A stretch of 64,000 nt of DNA from Ciona savignyi. Taxonomy: Eukaryota > Chordata > Ascidiacea > Phlebobranchia > Cionidae. How positions within the stretch are numbered: position 1 is the first letter of the stretch; each line of letters begins with the position of its first letter. The position numbers were made by a program, and so were the translations under genes. The notes beneath the pieces were generated by a model. The model searched no databases and had not been told where the DNA came from. It worked only from the letters and a program-made list of their open reading frames with translations. Where the stretch lies: positions 278,027 through 342,026 of the forward strand of contig CH002078.1 of NCBI GenBank assembly GCA_000149265.1, given 5' to 3'. Below, in pieces: positions 13,001 through 22,500 of this stretch.

Positions 13001-16000
13001 ATTTCACCACAAATGTTTTAAATTAAACCTTCCTTTTAAGCGCTGTATTGAAAGGAAGCTAAATTCCCAAAACAGCCCGATTCAGTTTTTCGTGGTTTCA
13101 GGGAATTACTGGGTTTAGTAGATAAGTTTCTACTGGGTTTATTACGTAAGTTTATATTTTTTACATATGTGGGTTATGTTATATAACAATTCTAAATGTT
13201 TTAATCTGATTTGTCGATCTCCTTGTCTGATCTGTCGATCTCCTTGTTGGAGATGTCAGTACGATATGGCATACCTGTTACAATCATATTTCAGAAGCAT
13301 ATCTTCGTTTTAAAGGAATTACCCTAATAAATGTTTGCTTTCTTTTAATTGGAACAGAGTGTTTAATGGTCTAACATTTTACCAAATCTGATTTAAATTG
13401 GAGCTGCCGTTCAAGCGATATGCGCAAAAAAGCTATTTTTTTTAATACCGCTTTGGTTTTTAACGTCTCCGGGGAATTCCCTAGATTTATTATTCAAAAT
13501 TTTAGTTTCTAAATATAGCTCATGTTGTCTAACAAATAACAAAGTTTGATTGCGCATACATTTTTTCTTCTGTAGATGTCGGGTCGACATGGCATGCCTG
13601 TCACAATCATGATTTAACAACAAAATCTTATTTTTTAGGGTATTTCCCTGGGTATTTTTTAATTCTTTTAGGTGTTTTATCAGTGGCTAATGCACTTATA
13701 TTTTATCAAATCTAATTGTAATTTGGAGCAGCCGTTCAAGCGCTATGCCCAAAAAAGCAAATTTTTAGAATAAAATAGCGTTTTGGTTTTTAACGCCCCA
13801 GGGGAATTCCCCTGAATTTATCACCCAAAATTTTGGTTTTTGCATATCTAAACCATGTTGTCTAAGAAATGTTCAATTTTTATTGCGATTCCATTACTTC
13901 TTTTGGTAGATGTCGGGGCGACATGGCATGCTTGTCACAATCATGATTTGAGACCATATCCTATTTTTGGGGGTATTTTCCTAGGTAATTTTATTATTTC
14001 TTTTAAGTGTTAAATCAGTGACTAATGCACTTACATTTCACCGAATCTAATTCAAATTGTAAGAGCCGTTCAAGCGCTATGCGCAAAAAAGCTCATTTTT
14101 TTAGAAACAAAAATGTTTTGGTTTTTAACGTCTCAGGGAAATTCCCCTGGATATATTACCCAAAATTTTAGTTTTTTCAAATCTAGGCCATGTTGTCTAA
14201 CAAATGACAAAGTTTTATTGCAATTTCATCACTCCTTCTGATAGATGTCGGTGCTACAACCCATGCTTGTCACAATCATGATTTGAAAACAAAATCTTAT
14301 TTTTAGGGTATTTCCCTGGGTAATTTTTTTAATTCTTTTAAGTGATATATCAGTGGTTAATGCACTTACAGATTACTAAATCTAATTGAAATGGGAGTAG
14401 CCTATTTAAAAAAGGTATTTTTTTTTTAAAAAGAAACCGTTTCGGTTTTTCACCTACAAGGGGAATTCCCCTAGGTATATGCCCCAAAATTTTGGCTTAT
14501 GCATATCTAGACCATGTTGTCTAACAAATGACAAAGTTGTATTGCCATTCCATTACTCCTTCTGGTAGGTGTCGTTGACACAAGCCATGCCTGTCACAAT
14601 CATGATTTGAAAACAAAATCTTATTTTAGGGTATTTCCCTGGGTAATTTTTTAAATTCTTTTAAGTGGTATATCAGTGGCTAATGCACTTACAGTTTACC
14701 AAATCTAATTAAAATTGGAGTAGCCGCTCAAGCGCTATGCCTAAAAAAGGTAATTTTTTTAAAAAAAGATACCGTTTTGGTTTTTCACCTCCAAGGGGAA
14801 TTACCCTGGGTATATGCCCCAAAATTTCGGTTTATGCACATCTAGACCATGTTGTCTAATAAATGACAAAGTTGTATTGCCATTCCATTACTCCTTCTGG
14901 TAGGTGTCGTTTCCACAAGCCATGCCTGTCACAATCATGAATTTGAAAACAAAATCTTATTTTTAGGGTATTTCCCTGGGTAATTTTTTTAATTCTTTTA
15001 AGTGGTATATCAGTGGCTAATGCACTTACAGTTTACCAAATCTAATTGAAATTGGAGGAGTCGTTCAAGCGCTATGCCTAAAAAAGGGATTTTTTTAGAA
15101 AAAGATACCGTTTTGGTTTTTCAGCTCCCTGGGGAATTCCCCTGGGTATATGCCCCTAAATTTTGGCCTATGCACATCTAGACCATGTTGTCTAATAAAT
15201 GACAAAGTTGTATTGCTATTCCATTACCCCATTTGATAGATATTGTTGCCACAAGCCATGCCTGTCAAGCGTTTGACGAAAAAAAAAAGAAAAAAAAAGA
15301 AAAAAAAAAAACGGACAAAAACAATATGTGTCCCATTTTTCCAAATGGGACCCATAAAAACACAATCACTTTCTTTTTTTTACCGGCCTCAGTTTCGACC
15401 CCGTGGGCTCTTCACTCAGTCAGGTTGCTTACAAATAAAGTTGTATATGAAACGTTCGCGTTAACCATTCGGCCACACAACCGTTCATAATGTTAAGATA
15501 TTACTGGTAAAGGAGTGTTTATAATCTGGGCGGTTAGATTGTCGCTAGCTGGCCGGTTGTGTCGTTGGGGCGATATTGCCTAAGCCCATTGGAATAGCTT
15601 CGGTAACCCGACAGTGGTCGTGGGATAATTGACAATTGCCCGGAACAAAACTTGAATATATTCTGTATATCCTTCGTATTTCCGCAACCACGAGGATAAA
15701 ACATAATTATCCTACCTTATACTTTAAAGTTTAAACCATAGGAGGTAATACGTGTTTTATTTCTTCAGGGTGGTATGTATTGGTTCAATCTTTACAACTT
15801 CTATTCGGCTTATTACGGCTTGCTTGCGTTGTCTCTCATTATGTGTGTCGTCATCAATTGGGGATACGGTAAGTTGAATTGGATCCATGGTCCGACTTAT
15901 TTTGTACATTATGATTTTTCATGAGAAAATGAATGGTTCCGTACGAAATCGCTCACAATTACGTCCAAGCTGCACTGTGATATCTATTCCCAAAGACATT

Positions 16001-17733
16001 TAGGACAGGATATTGTTTACCCGTGTAAATGGGAGAGAGTACATTTAACACACGTAAAATCACCCGATCACTTTGCACCCACTGTCGAGTTAACGGAGCT
16101 ATTGTAGTGTGTTGTGTATGCTACACACGATCCTTCAATTTAGTAGAACCCGTTGATCCACTGGCAACGCCCATCAATTGCCTTTGTCAAGGACACAACC
16201 GACTAACTAGCGACCGGTTTCGAACCCGCAACTCTTAGACTAAAAACCAAGGCAAAAACCAACCAAGCTAATAGGTCTGAATTTTTACCCGTAATTATAG
16301 TGTAAAGCCCAATAAACAAACTTTCTTATAAAGTTTATCAACGTATCAATTTCTAATTAATTGTACAAACCTTGCAATGTGTTATCTCCCAACTATTTTA
16401 CAGGTTTCTTCTTCACATATAGATGGAGGTTCAATACGGACATCAAATTGATGCTCGGATTTGAACCGAACTGGTATTTCAAAGGCGCTTGGATGGGTGG
16501 TTACTCCTGTCGCGTTGATAGTAAGTCTTTCATTAACGTGAATTAGAAAAGTTGCAAATTCTACCATATTTGTTGTTAAATTTAACATCGACGGACACGG
16601 CTGTTTGTTTTTATAAGTTTCATTGTGTGTATGTAGATTATGTATAATAGCCACCAAATAGCTTGATTGGGCTGTAGACGTATTTCAACAACTGTAATTT
16701 TGTCGTTTTTCCCGTTTTCCATTTAAAAAAAAAATATTACTTTTTGTAGTTTTTGATAATTTACGATGCCATCAACGCTTCTCCGATAACTTACGGGAGT
16801 TACGAATACCCGAAGTGGGCCGACGATTTGGGGATCTGTATGAGTGTAACGTGCGTCGCAACTGTACCATTATATGCACTTTGGAGGATCATAGTAGCAT
16901 ATAGAAAGGGGGAAAAGATTTCGTCGGTAAGTATTCAAGAAAAAAAATAAACCAAACTAAACTAAACTATTTGGGTAAATACATTGCGCAGCTTATAATG
17001 AAGTCATTTTATGTAATTCTTCACTTAAATCATCTTTTTAAAGACTTGCTTTGCAGCTGTTCTTGTTTTATCAGCTATAATTTAAAAAAAAATCGGTATA
17101 TTTTAAAATTCTTAGTTTTCTGTTTACGCTTATGGCAAATTGTATTGTTTTTTTGGTCTAAAGCTCTAAAATATACCAACCAAAGTGGTGTTTAATGGGT
17201 TTCTATGTGGCTTACCGAGGATACAAGCATTTCACACGGAACCTTGTAAAGTCGAACGCTTTATGATTTGGACAACACAACCGTTTGATCGTACATAAGT
17301 TCGCAAACATTTTATCCGTTACTATTACCCGTATTTAAGTGTGTTGTGCACGAATGAGACATTCCTTGAATTTAGTGAACCCATCATGCCATTCGGTTCA
17401 GGCAATGTATGTTACGTGCTTTGCTCAAGGACACAACAGAAAAGAAAACAATAAGTTTCGAATTTGCAACCTTTCAGCTAAATATCGACGCACTAATCCA
17501 CCAAGCTTATCAGTCGGATATTAAAACATTTCTTCCAGTTACTATTACCGCACCGAAAATGGGGGCCGTCGGACAGCTCGGTGAAATACGACCATATGCG
17601 TGGCGCAGTGGAGACGATTCATCCCGATGTTTACAAAATCACAACCGACCTTGGTAATGACGTACCAACGTATGAACAAGTTGTTAATGATGATATCATC
17701 AACCCGTACCCGGAAATGAACAGCAAATTGTAG
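4089..17733 (+). CDS. SLC6 family Na+/Cl- dependent amino-acid transporter (glycine-transporter-like), 15 exons, frameshift in exon 13
   Basis: Exons: 4089-4091, 6077-6245, 7971-8102, 8731-8888, 9417-9550, 9938-10076, 10518-10652, 11082-11185, 11561-11685, 12262-12374, 12647-12778, 15769-15868, 16404-16520, 16750-16926 and 17539-17733 (stop TAG). It would be a 643-aa plasma-membrane symporter with 12 TM segments. TM1 carries [16 protein letters not shown] (from residue 43). The second extracellular loop has two Cys and four N-glycosylation sequons (N156, N159, N182, N186). TM6 carries [14 protein letters not shown]7 [11 protein letters not shown] with chloride-site Asn/Ser, and TM8 [11 protein letters not shown]. 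The closest family members I can recall are SLC6A5/A7/A9/A14; the C-terminal [12 protein letters not shown] and KWGP favour glycine-transporter types. The summed exons (1933 nt) are one base too long: GGG at 16495-16497 should be GG to keep TM11 open ([10 protein letters not shown]). The paralogue at 27029-37998 has 116 nt in this exon instead of 117. The start codon is a one-codon exon, so less sure. A poly(A) signal AATAAA is at 18034. Confidence 0.88.
5025..5475 (+). mobile_element. Three successive SINE-B copies
   Basis: Copies at about 5040-5150, 5205-5320 and 5365-5475, each with GGTGGCNGAATGGTTARYG-like heads and GGTTCRAAACC boxes. The first two share a flanking segment (AAAACGTTTTCGCGTTGTCGR), so they arose by local duplication. 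They lie in SLC6 intron 1. Confidence 0.65.
6380..6610 (+). mobile_element. SINE-A copy in SLC6 intron 2
   Basis: TCGTCGGTTGTGTCCTTAGC, TAACGGACATTGCCTGAACC and CACGGGGATAAACATGAATA are present; tail CCTATCC. Confidence 0.7.
6762..7643. mobile_element. piggyBac-type nonautonomous DNA transposon (MITE) in SLC6 intron 2
   Basis: The 882-bp element is bounded by TTAA at 6758-6761 and 7644-7647. Its ends are inverted: CCCTTTAGAAACGATAAG on the left, and the reverse complement of TCTCGTTTCTAAAGGG on the right. TTAA target duplication plus ends starting CCC is the hallmark of the piggyBac superfamily. The interior is AT-rich and has two GTGACGT/GACGTCATCAAA motifs, with no transposase ORF, so it must move in trans. 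It lies inside an intron and does not touch exon sequence. Confidence 0.8.
8138..8232 (-). mobile_element. SINE-B copy in SLC6 intron 3
   Basis: In reverse: AAGTTTCGAAACCTTGATGG, GACCGTTTTTGTATAAAAGT and TTTTGGCCACACGACCGTAC. Confidence 0.65.
8255..8540 (+). mobile_element. SINE-A copy in SLC6 intron 3
   Basis: TCGATTAGTCCGGTGGGTTA (head), AACCCAGCGGATTAATGAGT, ACACAACACACTGCAATAAC and GATGGGCGCGAGGTGATCTG; near full length. Confidence 0.7.
8930..9175 (+). mobile_element. SINE-A copy in SLC6 intron 4
   Basis: CTGGTCGCTAGCTAGTCGGT, GGACATTGCCTGAACCCAGC, CCCGACGATGGGCGCGAGGT and the GATAAACATGTATATCCTAT tail. Confidence 0.7.
10205..10470 (+). mobile_element. SINE-A copy in SLC6 intron 6
   Basis: GGCAAGGCAGTTAACGGACA, ACACAACACACTGCAATAGC and CCCGACGGTGTGCGCGAGG. 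A reverse SINE-B fragment abuts it at about 10165-10200. Confidence 0.65.
10715..10850 (-). mobile_element. SINE-B copy in SLC6 intron 7
   Basis: In reverse: CGAGCCAAGTTTCCAACCCA, TATAAAAGTCGGTATATGTA and TATTCGACCACACGACCGTA. Confidence 0.65.
11435..11545 (-). mobile_element. SINE-B copy in SLC6 intron 8
   Basis: In reverse: TGAGCCAAGTTTTGAAACCA, CGACCGTTTTTGTATAGAAT and CTATTCGGCCACACAAACCG. It ends about 15 bases before the exon 9 acceptor at 11560. Confidence 0.65.
12440..12600 (+). mobile_element. SINE-A copy in SLC6 intron 10
   Basis: ATCAAATTAAAGGAACGTCT, CAACACACTGCAATAGATCC and CCGACGGTGGGCGCTAGGTA; head truncated. Confidence 0.65.
12785..15375 (+). mobile_element. Dispersed element with an internal ~335-bp satellite, copy 1, in SLC6 intron 11
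   Basis: It begins at ACTAGAGAGTGTCCAACCACG, six bases after the exon 11 donor, and has a unique leader of about 400 bases. About six tandem units of ~335 bp follow (anchor TCTAACAAATGACAAAG recurs near 13527, 13862, 14197, 14520, 14857 and 15192). It closes with CATGCCTGTCAAGCGTTTGACG and an A/G-rich tail ending ACGGACAAAAACAATATGTG. Each unit holds the palindrome GGGGAATTCCCC. The same leader, array and tail occur at 61985-64000, so leader and satellite move as one element. No coding capacity was seen. The class is unknown; internal tandem repeats in a nonautonomous element recall Helentron-like elements. Confidence 0.7.
15385..15490 (-). mobile_element. SINE-B copy in SLC6 intron 11
   Basis: In reverse: CCTCAGTTTCGACCCCGTGG and CATTCGGCCACACAACCGTT. 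It follows the satellite-bearing element directly. Confidence 0.6.
16020..16275 (-). mobile_element. SINE-A copy in SLC6 intron 12
   Basis: In reverse: CTATTGTAGTGTGTTGTGTA, CTTTGTCAAGGACACAACCG and TTTCGAACCCGCAACTCTTA. Confidence 0.65.
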
Positions 17734-18033
17734 GGATCAATGCTGTTGTTATTATCCCATATTGGAATATCTTACTCAATGGCGAATTTGCATCAAAATT
17801 TCACAAATATTGCTTTTTTAGAGTCGTTTTAGACATTATTTTATAAAGTCTAATTGTAGTTTTGCGTAGAATTCCTGCAATCTTATTTCTTTTGTTCTAG
17901 TTATGCGGTGCTATAATATGTTTTCTATTATGCAAAACATTCAACCTTGGATGTAATCAATTTACCGTTACTTTGCGTGTAGTTGTGCTATTTCTTAAAG
18001 TTTTGTTACTACCGCATATTACGTAGCACTTTA

Positions 18034-18039
18034 AATAAA
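18034..18039 (+). terminator. Probable poly(A) signal of the first SLC6 gene
   Basis: AATAAA lies 300 bases after the TAG stop, in AT-rich 3' flank before the next SINE. Position and motif only. Confidence 0.4.
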
Positions 18040-18529
18040 CCCAATTCTAGATTTAGCATATGTAGTGTGTTAATATATATATTAGGGGTGTTAGTATTTA
18101 TGTAAGGGTTTGCAGTGTTTACATATATGCGCTGTGTTAATATATATTTTAAGGTTCAAAATTATTTTTTCTAGCATTCAGTCATTTTACCGAAACAAGT
18201 TTCGAACCTATGCCTGGCGCATCAATTGGAACGCTTTTAGTAGAAATTGATTAACCACAAGGCCACACAACCCTTAAGGGCTTTCACATAATATTATTCC
18301 AATAGTGACTATACAATATAATGCTACCAGAACTTCAAGTTTTCTTTACTATTGGTAAATGGCAATTGTAGCAGTTTCTAACGGCCAGTTGCAAAGCTAT
18401 ATGTTACAGTGTAGCGCTGTGTAACGGAATAGTCAACGCGACCAATAAATATTACGATTTCTATATATAAAATCCTAATCAGAAGCCTATTAGGATTTTA
18501 AAACCTAACGCAAAGAGCGTTAATACACG

Positions 18530-18770
18530 GGCAATTGTCAAATCATGTCCGAATGGTTAGCGCAAACGACACATGTGCCTACGGGTATTAAGAAAGGGAT
18601 TGCCTAAACCAAGTTGATGTGTTCCACCAAATTGAAGGAACGTGTGAATCATACAACATGCAGCTTCAATAACCCGACGACGGGCGTAAGGTGATCTGAC
18701 GATTGCCGGCGTGGTAACGCTCCTTGAGTTTTCTTATTCACTGGGATAAACAAGAATATCCCATCTTAAA
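18530..18770 (+). mobile_element. SINE-A copy between SLC6 and MFSD4-like genes
   Basis: GATGTGTTCCACCAAATTGA, CCCGACGACGGGCGTAAGGT and TGGGATAAACAAGAATATCC. Partial SINE-B pieces lie just upstream (18190-18275 reverse; 18415-18450 forward). Confidence 0.6.
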
Positions 18771-19502
18771 ATATAATGTGGTTTAAACACTGAAATTTAC
18801 TGAGCTGTATCGTTGCAGATTTATATGGCTCTTTGTTTGGCTCGCAAACATTGCAAACCGTACAGCAAATACAGACGATTAGGGTCGCATGTGTTTTAAA
18901 AGTTAATCATTGCATACCAGAGCTATAATCCAATTGTAAAATTATGTAGGTGAGATAATGCGAATTGAAAGTTAGTTGTCGTGGTTAAGTTTATTTCAGT
19001 TTGTTTATTCCTGCATTTTGCCCAATTATTAAATAGCAGCAAATAAAACAAATCACAAACACGCTATCAGCAAAGACGGCAAAACGAACAGTCGCTTAAA
19101 CACGTCAATTGAAAAGTATAGAAATATTAAAAATAGTCAAAGCGGCCGGCAAATCAGTTTATAAATTCCAAACAATATTCTTAAAATTAAACGATATAAA
19201 GACCTAGAGAAGAGTGTGCACTAAAGCAATGAAAGCAAGGGATTTTTTATTTGTTTTGACAGAACGGTCGTGTGGTCGAATGGTTAGAACGATCAGGTTA
19301 TATATAGCCGTTATTTTATTAAATACTTTTCAGTAAACGAATTAAGGGAAGTAAGGAGAAGAAGTTTTTATTAAAAATACTCTCCATTCAAAAATGTTTT
19401 TATACCTCTGAACTAGAATTGCTTTAGTATAAAATATACATGTCTTATATGACTTGGGAAGACTAGATAAAAGACATTGTGATCTGGGTACACGTCATAA
19501 AG

Positions 19503-22500
19503 ATGGACCGAAAGTTGTCGAAGTCGTCAAGTGACGAAACAATAAGCAATGTCGAAAGTGAAGGAAACAAATTCTGGGTTTACATTTTCGTCGGCATCAT
19601 TAGTATGGCCAGGATCGGTTGTGTAAGTTGGTTATTCCTTTGTTTACATAATACTACCTGGATTTTCATGTTTGGTCCCTGTAAAAGGGAAAACGGAAGG
19701 GTGGTTATCACATGGGCAATCATCAGATTACCTAGCGAGCGATAGCTCCGGCAACCCGACGGTGGGTGCGAAGTGACCTGAAGAAAATATATATTCTAAA
19801 TGTTCATTTCTCTCACAGGGCCTTTTCATGTCGTTATCCGGACCCACGCTTCTATACTTAGCAGACAACGTACACGCGAGCGTTGCAGACGTGTCAGCCA
19901 TGTTTACCGGCAGATCTGCTGGTTTCTGGGTTGGATCAGCCATTTTTGGGCTCATTATGAAAAAGTTCCCCAAATTCTCACCAATGTTAACCATAGGTAA
20001 TGTTATTGACCAGTAGTTACAACTTAGACGTTTTAAACACTAAAATACCTTTGCTCTTTAACACCACGCCACTAATATTATAGCATCCAACTTAATAACA
20101 ATGTGCGATTAAACTGTGATGTATTCTTATTGACCGCATCTGGCAAATGGAATAAAAACAAAACTTTACTACGTTTTAATAAAACTACTTGCTGTTATAA
20201 AAGCATATGTGACCGTAGAAGAATAGCTTTTGGTTTTGCAAATGGGCCGCAGCTGGTCCGGTGATTCGGTTCGCTCGTGTGGTCGAAATGCTGTTAACAC
20301 GACCGATAGATATAGCAACTCCTATACAAAGAAACGGTATTAATAACGACCCCATTATGGGTTCAAAAAAAACTCTTATAGAATCCTTGGTTCCTGGATT
20401 AGGATGATTTAAAAACACTTCCAAAAAATAATAATTTAAAATAAAAAAAATAAAACTCCTTGCAGCTTTAGGGGTCGCATTGAACGGTCTGATGATGGTA
20501 GTGACTCCATGGATTACCAACCTACCTGGGCTCGTGGTGACCACAACTATAGCAGGAGTTACCGTTGGATATATGGATGCTGGTAAACCATATTTTGGTT
20601 ATTTATTTTTGCCCCATGAATATATAATCAGGAACGAGAACAGAAAAGACGGCAAAACTCACAGTCGTTAAAACACGTCATTTATGGGCTCGTCCATACT
20701 AATGTAAAACTTAAACTTGGCCAACAAACACGTATTCAAGTCAGAACATGACAAGTAGAAAAGGAAAAAAAACTGCTGACTAAAAATGTGCCAACCACTT
20801 GTGAAGCACCACTATTTTTAAAACCACTGTTGTGTGTACGCTATATTTTGGCATGTAGAAACGATCTGGTTCCATGGCTACCTCATCACCCTTGGTATAT
20901 CTTATAATAGATTGTGTATAACATTTGTTTTTGCAAGCAGAAACTAATGCGTACCGGAGTTACCAATCCAAACTTGTTATCTATATTTTATGAATAAAGT
21001 ATTAACGCTTCTATACAAAAAAGACAAAAATAAAAACAAACGCCAACAATGAATAAAAATTGGCCACGTTTGTACATTTTTACCGGTATCGGGTTTTTAT
21101 AAAATTAAAAGTCATGGCAAAATATGGGCATGCCAGTTAGGATTCCGGTAAGTTTCAACCTTATTCAGTAACGCGTTCTACCCAATGACCTGGCGACCAG
21201 ACATGCCTGTCACCAGCGTTACGCAGACAAAAAAAGATTAAAATCAAAATGTGTTCCATTCGGAATCGAAGGAAAGCTGACACGCGAACAAACAATCGCG
21301 ATGAAGAAAGACAACCTATGTCATCAACCTCAAATTATCCGGCATTTTTTTATATTGGGCACGTTTTTTTTTGCTTTTTACCTAGTTAGATATCGAACCC
21401 ATGATGATTTACCGCGTACATTTTAAANNNNNNNNNNNNNNNNNNNNNNNNNNNNNNNNNNNNNNNNNNNNNNNNNNNNNNNNNNNNNNNNNNNNNNNNN
21501 NNNNNNNNNNNNNNNNNNNNNNNNNNNGTTACTATTTTTTCATGTTTAAGTTTAGCTTTTGGCACTACCCGAGGTGTGTTTTGATTAACCGTTTGGAATG
21601 TACACGACATAAGTGTTAGTTTTGATTAATTTATCTTTTTTCAGCTATGCAGTCAATGTACCTACAACTATGGGGAGAGGAAAAGTCGAGACCTTTCGTT
21701 CAATCTTTTCATTTTGCCTTCAGTGTCGGTGCCTTGCTTGCACCGGTTGTAGGTAAGTCAAGTATATTCAACATAAATTCTTTCCCTTATCCTACATAAA
21801 TTCTAGTTTATCTTATCCTACATAAATTCTAGATTACCTTTATCCAACATAAATTCTAGTTCACCTTTATCCAACATAAATTCTAGATTACCTTCATCCA
21901 ACATAAATTCTAGTTTACCTTTATCCAACATAAATTCTAGTTTACCTGTATCAAACATAAATTCTAGTTTACCTTTATCCAACATAAATTCTAGTTCACA
22001 TTTATCCAACATAAATTCTTTACCATATCCTACATAAATTCAAGGTTACCTTTATCCTACATAAATTTAATTTCAGCTTCATCCAACATTAATTCTAGAT
22101 TACTTTATTCAACATAAATTATAGTTAATCTTATTAAACATAAATTTAAGAAACACAATTTATTATTCAATCATAGCAAATACTTTATTGTTTTTGTGGG
22201 TTTTGACATTTCTAATTCTTTCTGAATCAAAGAAAGAAATATCCTCAACCGAGTGATTTTGTTAACTTTAAAATTTCTCAATTACCTTTAGAATGAAAAT
22301 TTGGACCCGATTTGACTCGTTCATGCCAATAATCTGACAATATGACATGCCTGTCTACAGCGTGACGCGAAAAAAACGTAAAATTTAAATATTTTCTTAT
22401 CGGAATTCCGTGAAGAGCCCTTATAAAATGATAATTTTAATCGTCATAAAACGTTGCAAAATACTTTCATAAACGTCTAATCAAGAAGAAAATGATATTC

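Noticed and set aside
4089-17733. Orthology of the first SLC6 gene to SLC6A20, suggested by LZTFL1 linkage
   Set aside because: TM1 (YLAYENGGG), TM6-TM8 and the C-terminal [12 protein letters not shown] fit the glycine-transporter/SLC6A14 side; the long loop of SLC6A20 is absent.
21818-22012. Minus-strand 64-codon frame of LDKGxLEFM repeats
   Set aside because: Product of the 27-bp minisatellite in MFSD4-like intron 4.
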